Origin: a bacterium
Lineage (GTDB): Bacteria > Pseudomonadota > Gammaproteobacteria > Burkholderiales > Burkholderiaceae_C
Assembly (NCBI GenBank): GCA_030824555.1
Contig: JAVBXK010000069.1
Location: 1 to 55,624, forward strand
DNA length: 55,624 bases
Direction: 5' to 3'
Part shown: positions 41,665-49,392 of the stretch, piece by piece
Numbering within the stretch: position 1 is the stretch's first letter
Layout: each line of letters opens with the position of its first letter
Notes under the pieces: model-generated
What the model saw: the letters and a program-made list of their open reading frames with translations, nothing else
Databases searched by the model: none
Told to the model about the DNA's origin: nothing
Translations under genes and position numbers: made by a program

Positions 41665-41691
41665 TTCCACACCACATCAGGAGACAACACC

Positions 41692-42684
41692 ATGACAACA
41701 CACTTCAAAACACTCATCACCGCAGCGGCCATTGCCCTGTCAGCCTTCACTGGCGCGGTCCACGCGCAGGCCTTTCCGACCAAGCCCGTGTCGCTGGTGG
41801 TGCCGTACCCGGCCGGGGGCCTGTCTGACGTGATTGCCCGCTCGGTCAACACCACGCTGGGCAAGCACATGGGTCAGCCTGTGATGGTTGAAAACTTAGG
41901 CGGTGCCAGCGGCGCCATTGCCGCACAGAAGGTGCTGAACAGCCCCGGCGACGGCTACCAGGTGTTTCAGGGCTCGCCCAACGAGTTGATTCTGGCGCCG
42001 CTGGCCATTGCCAGCATCAAGTTCAAGAGTGAAGACTTTCGCCTGATCCAGATGATTTCAACGGCCCAGATTGCATTCCTGGCCCGCAAGGACATTGGTG
42101 CCAGCAATGTGGACGAGTTTCTGGACCTGGCCCGCAAGGCTGCCCAGCAAGGCCGCCCCTTGACGTACGCCAGCGTGGGCCCCGGCTCGTTCTACCACCT
42201 GCTGGGCGAACAGTTGTCCAAGGTCTCGGGCATTCCCATGATCCATGTGCCCTACAAGGGCGCGGCACCGGCCGAGCTGGACCTGATGGCCGGCAACGTC
42301 GATATCTTCCTGGCGCCCTACGGCAAAAAGTACGACGAAATGCACAAAAAGGGCACGGTCAAGGTGCTGGCCATGCTCAACAGCGAGCGGCTGGACAGCA
42401 CCAAGGCCTACCCCGCCATCAGCGAAAGCAAGCAACTCAAAGATTTCACGTTCAACATCTGGACGGGTTACTTTGTGAAGAAAGACACGCCCGAAGCCGT
42501 GGTGACGGTGCTGCACAAAGCCATCTCTGAAACGCTGGGCGACGCCGGTGTGCACCAGGCGCTGGAAGCCAACAGCCAGTTGCTGCCCAAGCCCCAGACG
42601 CTGGCGGCGGCAGACAAGGTGTATGCGGATGGCATCAGCCAGTTCAGGGGCATTGCCAAGTCCATCAACCTGCAACCGCAGTAA
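41692..42684 (+). CDS. Bug-family substrate-binding protein
   Basis: 330-residue periplasmic receptor with a Sec signal (AAAIALSAFTGAVHA, cut before QAFP). The mature N terminus reads FPTKPVSLVVPYPAGGLSDV, with the PYPAGG ligand loop, then MVENLGGASGAIAAQKVLNS and IHVPYKGAAPAELDLMAGNV, both diagnostic. AGGAGACAACACC precedes the ATG. It probably binds the N-acyl amino acid or its product handled by the neighbouring M20 hydrolase, both under the divergent LysR regulator. No permease genes are nearby. Confidence 0.93.
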   Translation: MTTHFKTLITAAAIALSAFTGAVHAQAFPTKPVSLVVPYPAGGLSDVIARSVNTTLGKHMGQPVMVENLGGASGAIAAQKVLNSPGDGYQVFQGSPNELILAPLAIASIKFKSEDFRLIQMISTAQIAFLARKDIGASNVDEFLDLARKAAQQGRPLTYASVGPGSFYHLLGEQLSKVSGIPMIHVPYKGAAPAELDLMAGNVDIFLAPYGKKYDEMHKKGTVKVLAMLNSERLDSTKAYPAISESKQLKDFTFNIWTGYFVKKDTPEAVVTVLHKAISETLGDAGVHQALEANSQLLPKPQTLAAADKVYADGISQFRGIAKSINLQPQ

Positions 42685-42703
42685 CCGTACAGTACGCAAA
42701 CCA

Positions 42704-42897
42704 CCGATCGGGAGAGCCCGGCCCCCACCACGGGAGGCTGGCGCCGAAGGAGCAACCGCCCCGGAAACTCTCAGGCAAACGGACCGATCGGTGTTTTTCA
42801 CACTCTGAAGAGTGGCCAGGATTCGTCCCCTGGCCCACCGCAGGAGCAAGCCTGGCCCCACGTGGCCACGGTGAATCTCTCAGGTCGCAAACAGAGG
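42704..42897 (+). promoter_or_regulatory. Tandem glycine riboswitch
   Basis: Two glycine aptamers in series. The first is closed by CCGATCGG (42704-42711) and CCGATCGG (42784-42791) and has the conserved GGGAGAGCCCG, GCGCCGAAGGAGCAACC and GGAAACTCTCAGGCAAACGG. The second is closed by CTCTG (42803-42807) and CAGAG (42892-42896) and has AGGATTCGTCCC, CCGCAGGAGCAAGCC and GTGAATCTCTCAGGTCGCAA. In this class the two aptamers bind glycine, sometimes cooperatively. It lies in the leader of the DadA-like oxidase gene. Confidence 0.93.
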
Positions 42898-42945
42898 GGG
42901 CCACTGCCCGCACATCCTGTGCGGTCGGTGCCCCTGTTTTTGTTT
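42896..42945 (+). terminator. Expression-platform terminator of the glycine riboswitch
   Basis: Perfect stem CCGCACA (42908-42914) / TGTGCGG (42918-42924) with a longer outer pairing GGGGGCCACTG with CGGTGCCCC, then GTTTTTGTTT (42936-42945). Its outer left arm overlaps the closing strand of the second aptamer, so glycine binding could prevent the terminator and turn the gene on. Confidence 0.75.
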
Positions 42946-42971
42946 GACGGCATTGAAAAGAGAGAAACACC

Positions 42972-44231
42972 ATGGCACACCTCATCGTCATTGGCGGCGG
43001 CATCACCGGCGTCACCAGCGCTTACGCATTGGCCCGTCAGGGCCACCAGGTCACCCTTGTTGAAAAGCACCGCTACGCGGGCATGGAAACCAGCCACGCC
43101 AACGGCGGGCAGTTGTCCGCATCGAACGCAGAGGTGTGGACGCACCCGTCCACCCTCATCAAAGGCCTGAAGTGGATGCTCAAACCCGACGCCCCGCTGC
43201 TGGTCAACCCCAGGCCCACTTGGCACAAGCTGAGCTGGTTTGCCGAGTTCGTTGCGTCCATCCCGAAGTACCGCGACAACACGGTGGCCACCGCCCGCCT
43301 GGCCATTGCCGCGCGCGAGCACCTGTTTGGTTGGGCCAAAGCCGAAGGCATTGACTTTGACCTGAAGCAGCAAGGCATCCTGCACATCTACCGAGACCGC
43401 GCCGGGTTCGAGCACGCGGGCGAAGTGTCCCAACTGCTGGCCGAAGGTGGCCTGCCGCGCCGGGCGGTCACGCCCGACGAGATGCGCGCCATCGAGCCCA
43501 CCCTGCAAGGCCAGTACTTTGGTGGCTATTTCACCGAGAGTGACAGCACGGGCGACATCCACAAGTTCACCTACGGGCTGAGCCAGGCTTGCGAGCGCCT
43601 GGGTGTGAGGCTGGTCACTGGCCACGAAGTGGCACGCGTGCACAGCACCGGCCAGACTGCATCGGTGACGCTGACCAACGGCGACGTGCTGACCGCCGAT
43701 GCGGTGGTGGTGTGCGCCGGTGTGCACAGCCGCAACTTGGGGGCACAACTGGGCGACCGGCTGAACGTGTACCCGGTCAAGGGCTACTCCATCACCGTGA
43801 TGCTGAACGACGCGCAAAGCCAGGCCGCTGCCCCCAACGTGAGCCTGCTGGACGACGAAACCAAGCTGGTGACCAGCCGTCTGGGTGTTGACCGCTTCCG
43901 GGTGGCGGGCACAGCCGAGTTCAACGGCATCAACCACGACATCCGTGCCGACCGCATACGGCCGTTGGTGAACTGGGTGAACCAGTGCTTCCCAGGCGTC
44001 AGCACGCGCCGCGTGGAGCCCTGGGCGGGCCTGCGCCCCATGATGCCGAACATGATGCCCCGCGTGGGCCCCGGCCGCCTGCCCAACGTGTTCTACAACA
44101 CCGGGCACGGCCACCTGGGGTGGACGCTGTCGGCAATCACGGCGCACCAGCTGGCGGGCCATGTGGACGGGTGGGCGCGCCAGACCCAGCCCGTGTTGCA
44201 CCACGCCCAGTTGGGCCGCGTCACTGGCTGA
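42972..44231 (+). CDS. DadA-like FAD-dependent amino acid oxidase/dehydrogenase
   Basis: 419-residue flavoprotein of the DAO family, most like D-amino-acid dehydrogenase small subunit. FAD-binding fold: LIVIGGGITGVTSAYALARQ then GHQVTLVEK, HANGGQLSASNAEVW, and C-terminal GLRPMMPNMMPRVG and TGHGHLGWTLSAITAHQLAG. It probably oxidises a D-amino acid or glycine to the keto acid or glyoxylate and ammonia, passing electrons to a quinone. Control by a tandem glycine riboswitch argues for glycine or a precursor (sarcosine, D-alanine) as the substrate. The 3' end overlaps the convergent TlpA-like gene by 11 bases. Confidence 0.92.
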   Translation: MAHLIVIGGGITGVTSAYALARQGHQVTLVEKHRYAGMETSHANGGQLSASNAEVWTHPSTLIKGLKWMLKPDAPLLVNPRPTWHKLSWFAEFVASIPKYRDNTVATARLAIAAREHLFGWAKAEGIDFDLKQQGILHIYRDRAGFEHAGEVSQLLAEGGLPRRAVTPDEMRAIEPTLQGQYFGGYFTESDSTGDIHKFTYGLSQACERLGVRLVTGHEVARVHSTGQTASVTLTNGDVLTADAVVVCAGVHSRNLGAQLGDRLNVYPVKGYSITVMLNDAQSQAAAPNVSLLDDETKLVTSRLGVDRFRVAGTAEFNGINHDIRADRIRPLVNWVNQCFPGVSTRRVEPWAGLRPMMPNMMPRVGPGRLPNVFYNTGHGHLGWTLSAITAHQLAGHVDGWARQTQPVLHHAQLGRVTG

Positions 44232-45615
44232 TTTCGCGCAACTTCTCCAGCATGTCAGGGCTGTCCCACACCGCGCCGGTGTTGATGCTGTACCGCACGC
44301 GCCCGCTGCGGTCGATCAGAAAGCTGCTGGGGAAGGCGAACACCTTCCAGGCTTTGGACACTTGGCCGTCGCGGTCCATCAGCACGGGGAAGTCCATGGG
44401 CACCTTTTTGCGAAAGGCGTTCATGATGGCTTCGGTGTCTTTGTACGACACGGAAACGATAGCAAACCGTTCTTTGTCCAATTGCGCCAGCGCCCGGTTC
44501 ATGCTGGGTATTTCTTCCACGCAGTGGGGGCACCAGGTGGCCCAGAAGGTGAGCAACAGGGCTTTGCCTGCGTGGTCGCGCTTCAGGTCAACGTCTTTGC
44601 CGTCAATGTCTTTCAGGCGGATGTCTTGCAATGCCACGCCCTCGACCGGCACCAGCCCGGCGGCGATGGTGCTTTGGGGTTCGGTGCTGGCGTCGTAGGG
44701 CGGCAGTGCGGCCACCTGAAAGCCCTGGCTTTGGCGCGCTTCGCGCATGGCCTTGTCGGCATCGGTCAGCAACTGGGCCATGTGGGCCGACATGGTGCGG
44801 ATGTTCTGGAACTTGTATATGCCGTCGGTGGTGGCGGCCACGCGCTCCAGCCGCACCAGGCTGCCGCCTTCGCGCAGGGCGGCCACGGTGTCGTCAATGG
44901 TGCTGGCCTGTGCACCCAGCTCGGGCTGCACCACGGTGATGGGCAAGGCGGTGTGCCGCGCAATGGGGAACAGCACCCGCTCGCGCCCGGCCACGGGCGT
45001 GTTGACGTACAGGCTGGGATACAGCAGCACCACATGGGCCAGTTGGGCCCGTTCGGCCTCGCTGGCCTGGGCTTGCCACTGGCGCAGGCCGCGCAGCAGG
45101 GGCACACTGGCCACGTCCATGGTCACGAGGGTGATGCGGGCAAACCGTTTGCCAAGCTGGGCCATCAGGGGCGGCACGAAATCGCCGCTGTGGTTGCGCA
45201 TGGCCACGCGGTCGCGCTCCATGAAAAGGGCATCGGGCGTGTCGATGTACCAGACCGCACTGTGCGGGTGGGCACGGGCCAGGTGTTGCATGACCAGCGC
45301 ATCGCCGTTGTTGGGCACCGACGGTTCGCCTAAAAACAGGAAAACGTGCGAACCGTCGGCCTGGGGGCTGGCGACGGTGTGCACGGTCAGGGTGTCAGCG
45401 TCCAGAACAAGGGGCTGCTGCGGCAGCGCCTTCCACAGGTCGCGGTCGGTGTAGCGGTAGGCGGGCTCGGGTGCCGACTCGGATGCTGGGCGCTGGCAAC
45501 CGCCGAGCAAAACGACCAAGGCGACAGCAAAGAGCCAAAGCAGCAACGCCAGGCACCCCCGCTGGGCCTGGTGGGTGGGTGGTGTGTGCATGGGCACCAC
45601 ATTTCGGTGTGTCAT
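44221..45615 (-). CDS. Lipoprotein fusion: alpha/beta-hydrolase-like domain plus TlpA thioredoxin
   Basis: 464 residues. A lipoprotein signal (CLALLLWLFAVALVVLLGGC) is followed by a domain of about 260 residues that looks like a degenerate alpha/beta hydrolase (GSHVFLFLGEPSVPNNGDAL; HVVLLYPSLYVNTPVAGRER), similar to DUF3530-like proteins. The last 140 residues are a TlpA/ResA-type thioredoxin: LLTFWATWCPHCVEEIPSMN with the redox pair CPHC, and VFAFPSSFLIDRSGRVRYSI. It would reduce or oxidise disulphides in the periplasm. A start at 45591 (MHTPPTH) is also possible. The domain combination is unusual. Confidence 0.85.
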   Translation of the reverse strand: MTHRNVVPMHTPPTHQAQRGCLALLLWLFAVALVVLLGGCQRPASESAPEPAYRYTDRDLWKALPQQPLVLDADTLTVHTVASPQADGSHVFLFLGEPSVPNNGDALVMQHLARAHPHSAVWYIDTPDALFMERDRVAMRNHSGDFVPPLMAQLGKRFARITLVTMDVASVPLLRGLRQWQAQASEAERAQLAHVVLLYPSLYVNTPVAGRERVLFPIARHTALPITVVQPELGAQASTIDDTVAALREGGSLVRLERVAATTDGIYKFQNIRTMSAHMAQLLTDADKAMREARQSQGFQVAALPPYDASTEPQSTIAAGLVPVEGVALQDIRLKDIDGKDVDLKRDHAGKALLLTFWATWCPHCVEEIPSMNRALAQLDKERFAIVSVSYKDTEAIMNAFRKKVPMDFPVLMDRDGQVSKAWKVFAFPSSFLIDRSGRVRYSINTGAVWDSPDMLEKLREISQ

Positions 45616-45687
45616 GGGTAAAACAGTCTATGTCTTGCTGCAGCGTCTGCAAGCAGGTGCGCCCTGTTCGCCACCATAATCAATGCC

Positions 45688-46110
45688 ATGTCCAAGCTTC
45701 CCTCACCGGCTCAGTTGCCACCTGCCGACGCTGAAAAGCCGTCGGACGGCACCGTGCCTGCCGTCAAAGGGTTCAATGCCGAAGAAACCACGCATTTCCA
45801 AGCCCGCATGCCCAAGGCGCCGGAGTGGTTTTGCTCGTTTCTGGCCAGCAACAAGCGCGAAACGCGGCGCTTCCGTGACGAGCTGGCCCACATCAAAGGC
45901 GCTTGGCCGCTGCTGATGAAAGAGCGGCGCGGTGGCAAGTGGACCGACGAGGACAAAGCCCGCCTCCAGACCATGGTGCGCTCGGCATCGTCGGTCAGCC
46001 CTTACCTGGCCATTTGGGCCATTCCGGGGTCGATGGCGTTGCTGCCTTTTCTGGCCTGGTACCTCGACCGCAAGCGCAAAGGGCGGTCCCCAAGCCCTGA
46101 CCGGCCCTGA
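45688..46110 (+). CDS. LETM1-like single-helix protein
   Basis: 140 residues. The C-terminal part (VSPYLAIWAIPGSMALLPFL then AWYLDRKRKGR) has one hydrophobic segment with a PGS motif, as in LETM1-like bacterial proteins. The N-terminal part is Pro/Glu-rich and soluble (EETTHFQARMPKAPEWFCSF; ETRRFRDELAHIKGAWPLLM). No activity is known for these. It starts 72 bases from the divergent TlpA-like gene. The ATG at 45688 is the first plausible start in frame. I am fairly sure it is a real gene but not of its function. Confidence 0.65.
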   Translation: MSKLPSPAQLPPADAEKPSDGTVPAVKGFNAEETTHFQARMPKAPEWFCSFLASNKRETRRFRDELAHIKGAWPLLMKERRGGKWTDEDKARLQTMVRSASSVSPYLAIWAIPGSMALLPFLAWYLDRKRKGRSPSPDRP

Positions 46111-46143
46111 CGCGGTGCTGTCTGGTGGGGTTCCCGCCCGCCG

Positions 46144-46191
46144 CAAACGCCCCGCATCCGGCACGGTGGCCGAAGCCGGGGCAGGCGTTTG
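46144..46191. terminator. Hairpin after the LETM1-like gene
   Basis: CAAACGCC (46144-46151) and GGCGTTTG (46184-46191) are perfect arms, with an inner CCGGC/GCCGG pair. The loop is long and there is no T-run. I see no gene in the rest of the 200-base gap to 46312. Confidence 0.5.
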
Positions 46192-46311
46192 ACGATGGGT
46201 TGCAGGGCACACGCAGCCACACCGCCTGCCAGACCTTGGGCGCGAGGTCACGGCGGCTGCGTTTCACGATGAGACAGGGCACACACAGCTGTGCCGCAAA
46301 GGTTGATGACC

Positions 46312-46893
46312 ATGAGCAGCTTTTTTGAACCAGGCATTCCCGAACCAGGTATTTCCGAGCCTGGCATTTATCTCGCGGGTCCGACCGTGTTTTTCCGGGA
46401 GGCCGAATCGGCATTTGCTGCTTTGGCGCAGTTGTGCCGGGCGCGGCACCTGCACCCGGTGCAACCGGCCGAGCCCGTCGATGCGGATGGGCAGGTGCTG
46501 CAAGGTGCCGCCGCAGCCAGGCACCTGTTTGTGCAGAACACCCTGCGCATCCGCGCGGCGGCAGGTGTGTTGGCTGATCTGCGCCCGTTCAGGGGCGAGC
46601 TGGAGCCCGACAGCGGCACGGTGTTCGAGGTGGGTTTTGCCCATGCGCTGGGCAAACCGGTGGCGGCGGTGCTGGCCGACACGCGGGATTGGGGCGCACG
46701 GGTCAGATCGGTGTGCGGCACGGGTGAACCGGGGCCTGCGGGCTTGGAAATGGATGGCCGCTACGACATGCTGATCGAAGACTTCGGCGGGCCTTTGAAC
46801 CTGATGCTGTCCGAGTCGTGCCACGTGTTTCACGACGCGGCATCGGCACTGGACTGGTTGGCAGCGGCCACCCGAGGTGGTGCGGGGCGGTAG
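46312..46893 (+). CDS. Nucleoside 2-deoxyribosyltransferase family protein
   Basis: 193-residue protein of the nucleoside 2-deoxyribosyltransferase superfamily, which exchanges bases on 2'-deoxynucleosides or hydrolyses N-glycosidic bonds. Landmarks are GIYLAGPTVFF (substrate loop), LVQ-like FVQNTLRIRAAAGVLADLRP and the catalytic glutamate region DSGTVFEVGFAHALGKPVAA (E in FEVGFA). AAAGG lies ten bases before the ATG at 46312; an ATG at 46306 is also possible. The N terminus has a Pro/Glu repeat (FEPGIPEPGISEPGI) that looks like a short tandem duplication. The SDR gene begins 16 bases later. Confidence 0.88.
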   Translation: MSSFFEPGIPEPGISEPGIYLAGPTVFFREAESAFAALAQLCRARHLHPVQPAEPVDADGQVLQGAAAARHLFVQNTLRIRAAAGVLADLRPFRGELEPDSGTVFEVGFAHALGKPVAAVLADTRDWGARVRSVCGTGEPGPAGLEMDGRYDMLIEDFGGPLNLMLSESCHVFHDAASALDWLAAATRGGAGR

Positions 46894-46909
46894 GTTCAAG
46901 GTCGTCAGC

Positions 46910-47632
46910 ATGACACTTCCACAACCCACCCAAGCGTCCGTGATGCTGCATTTGCGTGACGGTTACCGCGCGCTGGTGATCGGCGCATCCGGTGCCATCG
47001 GCCAGGCTTTTTGCGATGCATTGCGTCGCGACACACGCTGTGCTGCGGTGGTGCCACTGACGCGCACCCACCCCCAACCGTGGGATTTGAGGGATGAAGC
47101 CAGCATCGCCGCGTTGGCAATGAGCATGACCGGGCCATTCCATCTGGTGGTCGATGCCACGGGTGCCTTGACCATTGATGGCCGCGGACCGGAGAAACGC
47201 CTGCCTGACTTGGATGCCAATGGGCTGGTCGCCAGCTTGCAGGTCAATGCCATCGGCCTGTTGCTGCTGTTGCGCCACCTCAGCCCCATGATGGCCCGTG
47301 GGGAGCGGGTGGTGTGGGCCAAGCTGTCAGCGCGGGTGGGGAGCATCGAAGACAACCGCAAAGGCGGCTGGTACAGCTACCGCATGGCCAAAGCAGCGTT
47401 GAACCAGGGTCTGCAGACGGCCGCCATCGAACTGGCCAGGCAGCGGCCGGCCCTCGTTGTGGCTGCGCTGCAACCGGGTACGGTCCGCTCGCCTTTGAGC
47501 CAACCTTTTGTGGGTGATGCTGCGACTGCACCCGCCGAATCGGTTGCCGGTCTGCTGAGCGCCCTTGACAGGCTGGAGCCGACTGGGCGCGCTCATTTTG
47601 TGGACCACGCAGGTCAGTCGATTCCCTGGTGA
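46910..47632 (+). CDS. SDR-family oxidoreductase
   Basis: 240-residue short-chain dehydrogenase, similar to the CsgA/C-factor-like group. Rossmann loop YRALVIGASGAIGQAFCDAL, then HLVVDATGALTIDG, the N and S region (SLQVNAIGLLLLLRHLSPMM; VVWAKLSARVGSIEDNRKGG), catalytic YSYRMAKAALNQGLQTAAIE (Y-x3-K) and VVAALQPGTVRSPLSQPF. Substrate unknown. Start at 46910 (MTLPQPTQAS) 16 bases after the deoxyribosyltransferase gene suggests a shared transcript. A perfect hairpin overlaps its stop. Confidence 0.9.
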   Translation: MTLPQPTQASVMLHLRDGYRALVIGASGAIGQAFCDALRRDTRCAAVVPLTRTHPQPWDLRDEASIAALAMSMTGPFHLVVDATGALTIDGRGPEKRLPDLDANGLVASLQVNAIGLLLLLRHLSPMMARGERVVWAKLSARVGSIEDNRKGGWYSYRMAKAALNQGLQTAAIELARQRPALVVAALQPGTVRSPLSQPFVGDAATAPAESVAGLLSALDRLEPTGRAHFVDHAGQSIPW

Positions 47633-47651
47633 ATGCATGGATTCACCAGGG
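47624..47651 (+). terminator. Perfect hairpin overlapping the SDR stop codon
   Basis: CCCTGGTGAAT (47624-47634) pairs with ATTCACCAGGG (47641-47651) around a 6-base loop, an 11-base perfect stem that includes the TGA stop (47630-47632). No T-run; a terminator or mRNA-stability structure. Confidence 0.6.
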
Positions 47652-47732
47652 CCTCACGGGGCATTCGAAAGCTGCACCAGGACAATCCCATGCGCAAGCC
47701 CAGTCTCTCAATCCACTCAGCCAGGTCAAGCC

Positions 47733-49388
47733 ATGAACATGCCCACCGAAGCCCACCCCGCCTGCGTCGATCTGATGTCTGGCGATGCCTACCGGGATTC
47801 GCTGCGCGGCTACCACCCCAAGGTGTTTGTCGACGGGCGCGAGGTGGCCAGCGTGGCCGACGAGCCCGCGCTGCGGCCCGGCGTGAATGCGCTGGCCTTT
47901 ACCTACGACTTTGCGCGGAACCCTGAGTGGGCACCCATTGCGCTGGCCACGCAGGCCAGCCGCAACCGCGTTGTACCCCGCATGCTGCACGTGAACGAGT
48001 CGGCCGGTGACCTGTTGAACAAACTGGAAGCCGTGCGTGTGCTGTGTCAGGAAACCGGCTGCGCCCAGCGCTACCTGGCCCACGATGCCTTGAACGGCCT
48101 GGCGCAGGTGACGGCGCACATCGACGACGCCACCGGCAGCACCGAACACCGCGCCCGCTTTGCGGCCTACCTGGCGCACGTGCAGGACAACGACCTGTCG
48201 CTGGGCATTGCCATGACCGATGCCAAGGGTGACCGCAGCAAAAAGCCCCACCAGCAGGCCAACGCCGACACCTATGTGCACATCGTGGAGCGCAGTGCAA
48301 AGGGCATCGTCATCAGCGGCACCAAGGCCATCGTGACGGGTGCGCCCTATATGCATGAACTGCTGGTCATGCCCAGCCGCAACATGGGGCCGGACGATGC
48401 CGACTTTGCCGTGTGCTGCGCGGTGCGGGTGGATGCACCGGGCATCACCATGGTCTCGCGCCCGGCGGGGCGGCCCGGCGAGAAGCTGGAGCATGGCGAT
48501 GCATTGTTTTCGCGCAAGTACGGCCAGGCGACAGCGGTGATTTTGTTTGACAAGGTGTTTGTGCCGTGGGAGCGCGTGTTTTACGCGGGCGACTGGGCAC
48601 ACAGCCAGGTGCTGACCTACAGCTACGCCACCCACCACCGCCACAGTTGCATTGCCGCGCGGGCCGGGTTTGGGGACTTGCTGATCGGGGCGGGTGCTCT
48701 GATGTGCGAGGCCAATGGGCTGGACCCCGCCACCAAGCACAACCTGCGCGAGCCCATGGTGGAGCTCATCACCATCACCGAAGGGTTTTTTGCCTGCGGG
48801 GTGGCGGCCAGCGTGTACGCCACGGCCGACCCGCACAGCGGCACCTTCATGCCCGACCCTGTGTTCAGCAACATTGGCAAGCTGCTGCTGGCGACAAAAA
48901 TTTACGACATGCACCGCCTGGCGCACGAGGTGTCGGGCGGGCTCATCGTTGCCCTGCCCGGCCCGGACGAAGACCACAACCCGGCCACCGCCGCCAGGCT
49001 GTCAGAGGTGTTGCAGGCTTCGCCCGACATCCCGTATGAAAAGCGCATTCAGACAGCGCGCTTCATTGAAGACCTGACCGCGTCGTACCAGGGCGGCTGG
49101 TACTCCACCATCAGCCTGCACGGTGGGGGCTCGCCCGCTGCCATGAAGCAGGAAATCTGGCGCAACTATCCCGTCGGCTCCAAGGTGGAGCTGGTGGAGC
49201 GCCTGCTGGAGCGCGGCGTGCTGCACGACGACAAGCGTGCCATCACCCAGAACAGGCAGCCCGGCCGCTGCTGCGACACCGGCTGCACCGCACTGGGCCA
49301 GCCCGTGATGGTGCCCTTGCCCGTAACCGGTCATGCTGACCCACGGGGGAAAGAGGCCGGGCAGACAGGTTTGCCTGAAGGACACTGA
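47733..49388 (+). CDS. HpaB/4-hydroxybutyryl-CoA-dehydratase superfamily protein
   Basis: 551-residue homologue of the flavin-dependent 4-hydroxyphenylacetate 3-monooxygenase and [4Fe-4S]-flavin 4-hydroxybutyryl-CoA dehydratase family. It opens MSGDAYRDSLRGYHPKVFVD as in the family. It has LCQETGCAQRYLAHDALNGL, DLSLGIAMTDAKGDRSKKPH and GIVISGTKAIVTGAPYMHEL (flavin site), then DKVFVPWERVFYAGDW and YATHHRHSCIAARAGFGDLL. Cys/His positions recall the dehydratase cluster ligands, but I could not confirm their spacing, and no CoA genes are nearby. The C terminus has RQPGRCCDTGCTALG. Four bases separate it from the phosphatase gene. Confidence 0.83.
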   Translation: MNMPTEAHPACVDLMSGDAYRDSLRGYHPKVFVDGREVASVADEPALRPGVNALAFTYDFARNPEWAPIALATQASRNRVVPRMLHVNESAGDLLNKLEAVRVLCQETGCAQRYLAHDALNGLAQVTAHIDDATGSTEHRARFAAYLAHVQDNDLSLGIAMTDAKGDRSKKPHQQANADTYVHIVERSAKGIVISGTKAIVTGAPYMHELLVMPSRNMGPDDADFAVCCAVRVDAPGITMVSRPAGRPGEKLEHGDALFSRKYGQATAVILFDKVFVPWERVFYAGDWAHSQVLTYSYATHHRHSCIAARAGFGDLLIGAGALMCEANGLDPATKHNLREPMVELITITEGFFACGVAASVYATADPHSGTFMPDPVFSNIGKLLLATKIYDMHRLAHEVSGGLIVALPGPDEDHNPATAARLSEVLQASPDIPYEKRIQTARFIEDLTASYQGGWYSTISLHGGGSPAAMKQEIWRNYPVGSKVELVERLLERGVLHDDKRAITQNRQPGRCCDTGCTALGQPVMVPLPVTGHADPRGKEAGQTGLPEGH

Positions 49389-49392
49389 GCAC

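Noticed and set aside
42798-44204. 468-codon minus-strand frame across the riboswitch and the DadA-like gene
   Set aside because: Antisense shadow; the riboswitch and flavoprotein motifs are clear on the plus strand.
44455-44500. GATAGCAAACCG in the TlpA-like gene as another repeat copy
   Set aside because: Shares only the ATAGC start; the downstream arm and T-run are missing and the codons fit the thioredoxin family.
47643-48977. 444-codon minus-strand frame opposite the HpaB-superfamily gene
   Set aside because: Antisense shadow without domains.
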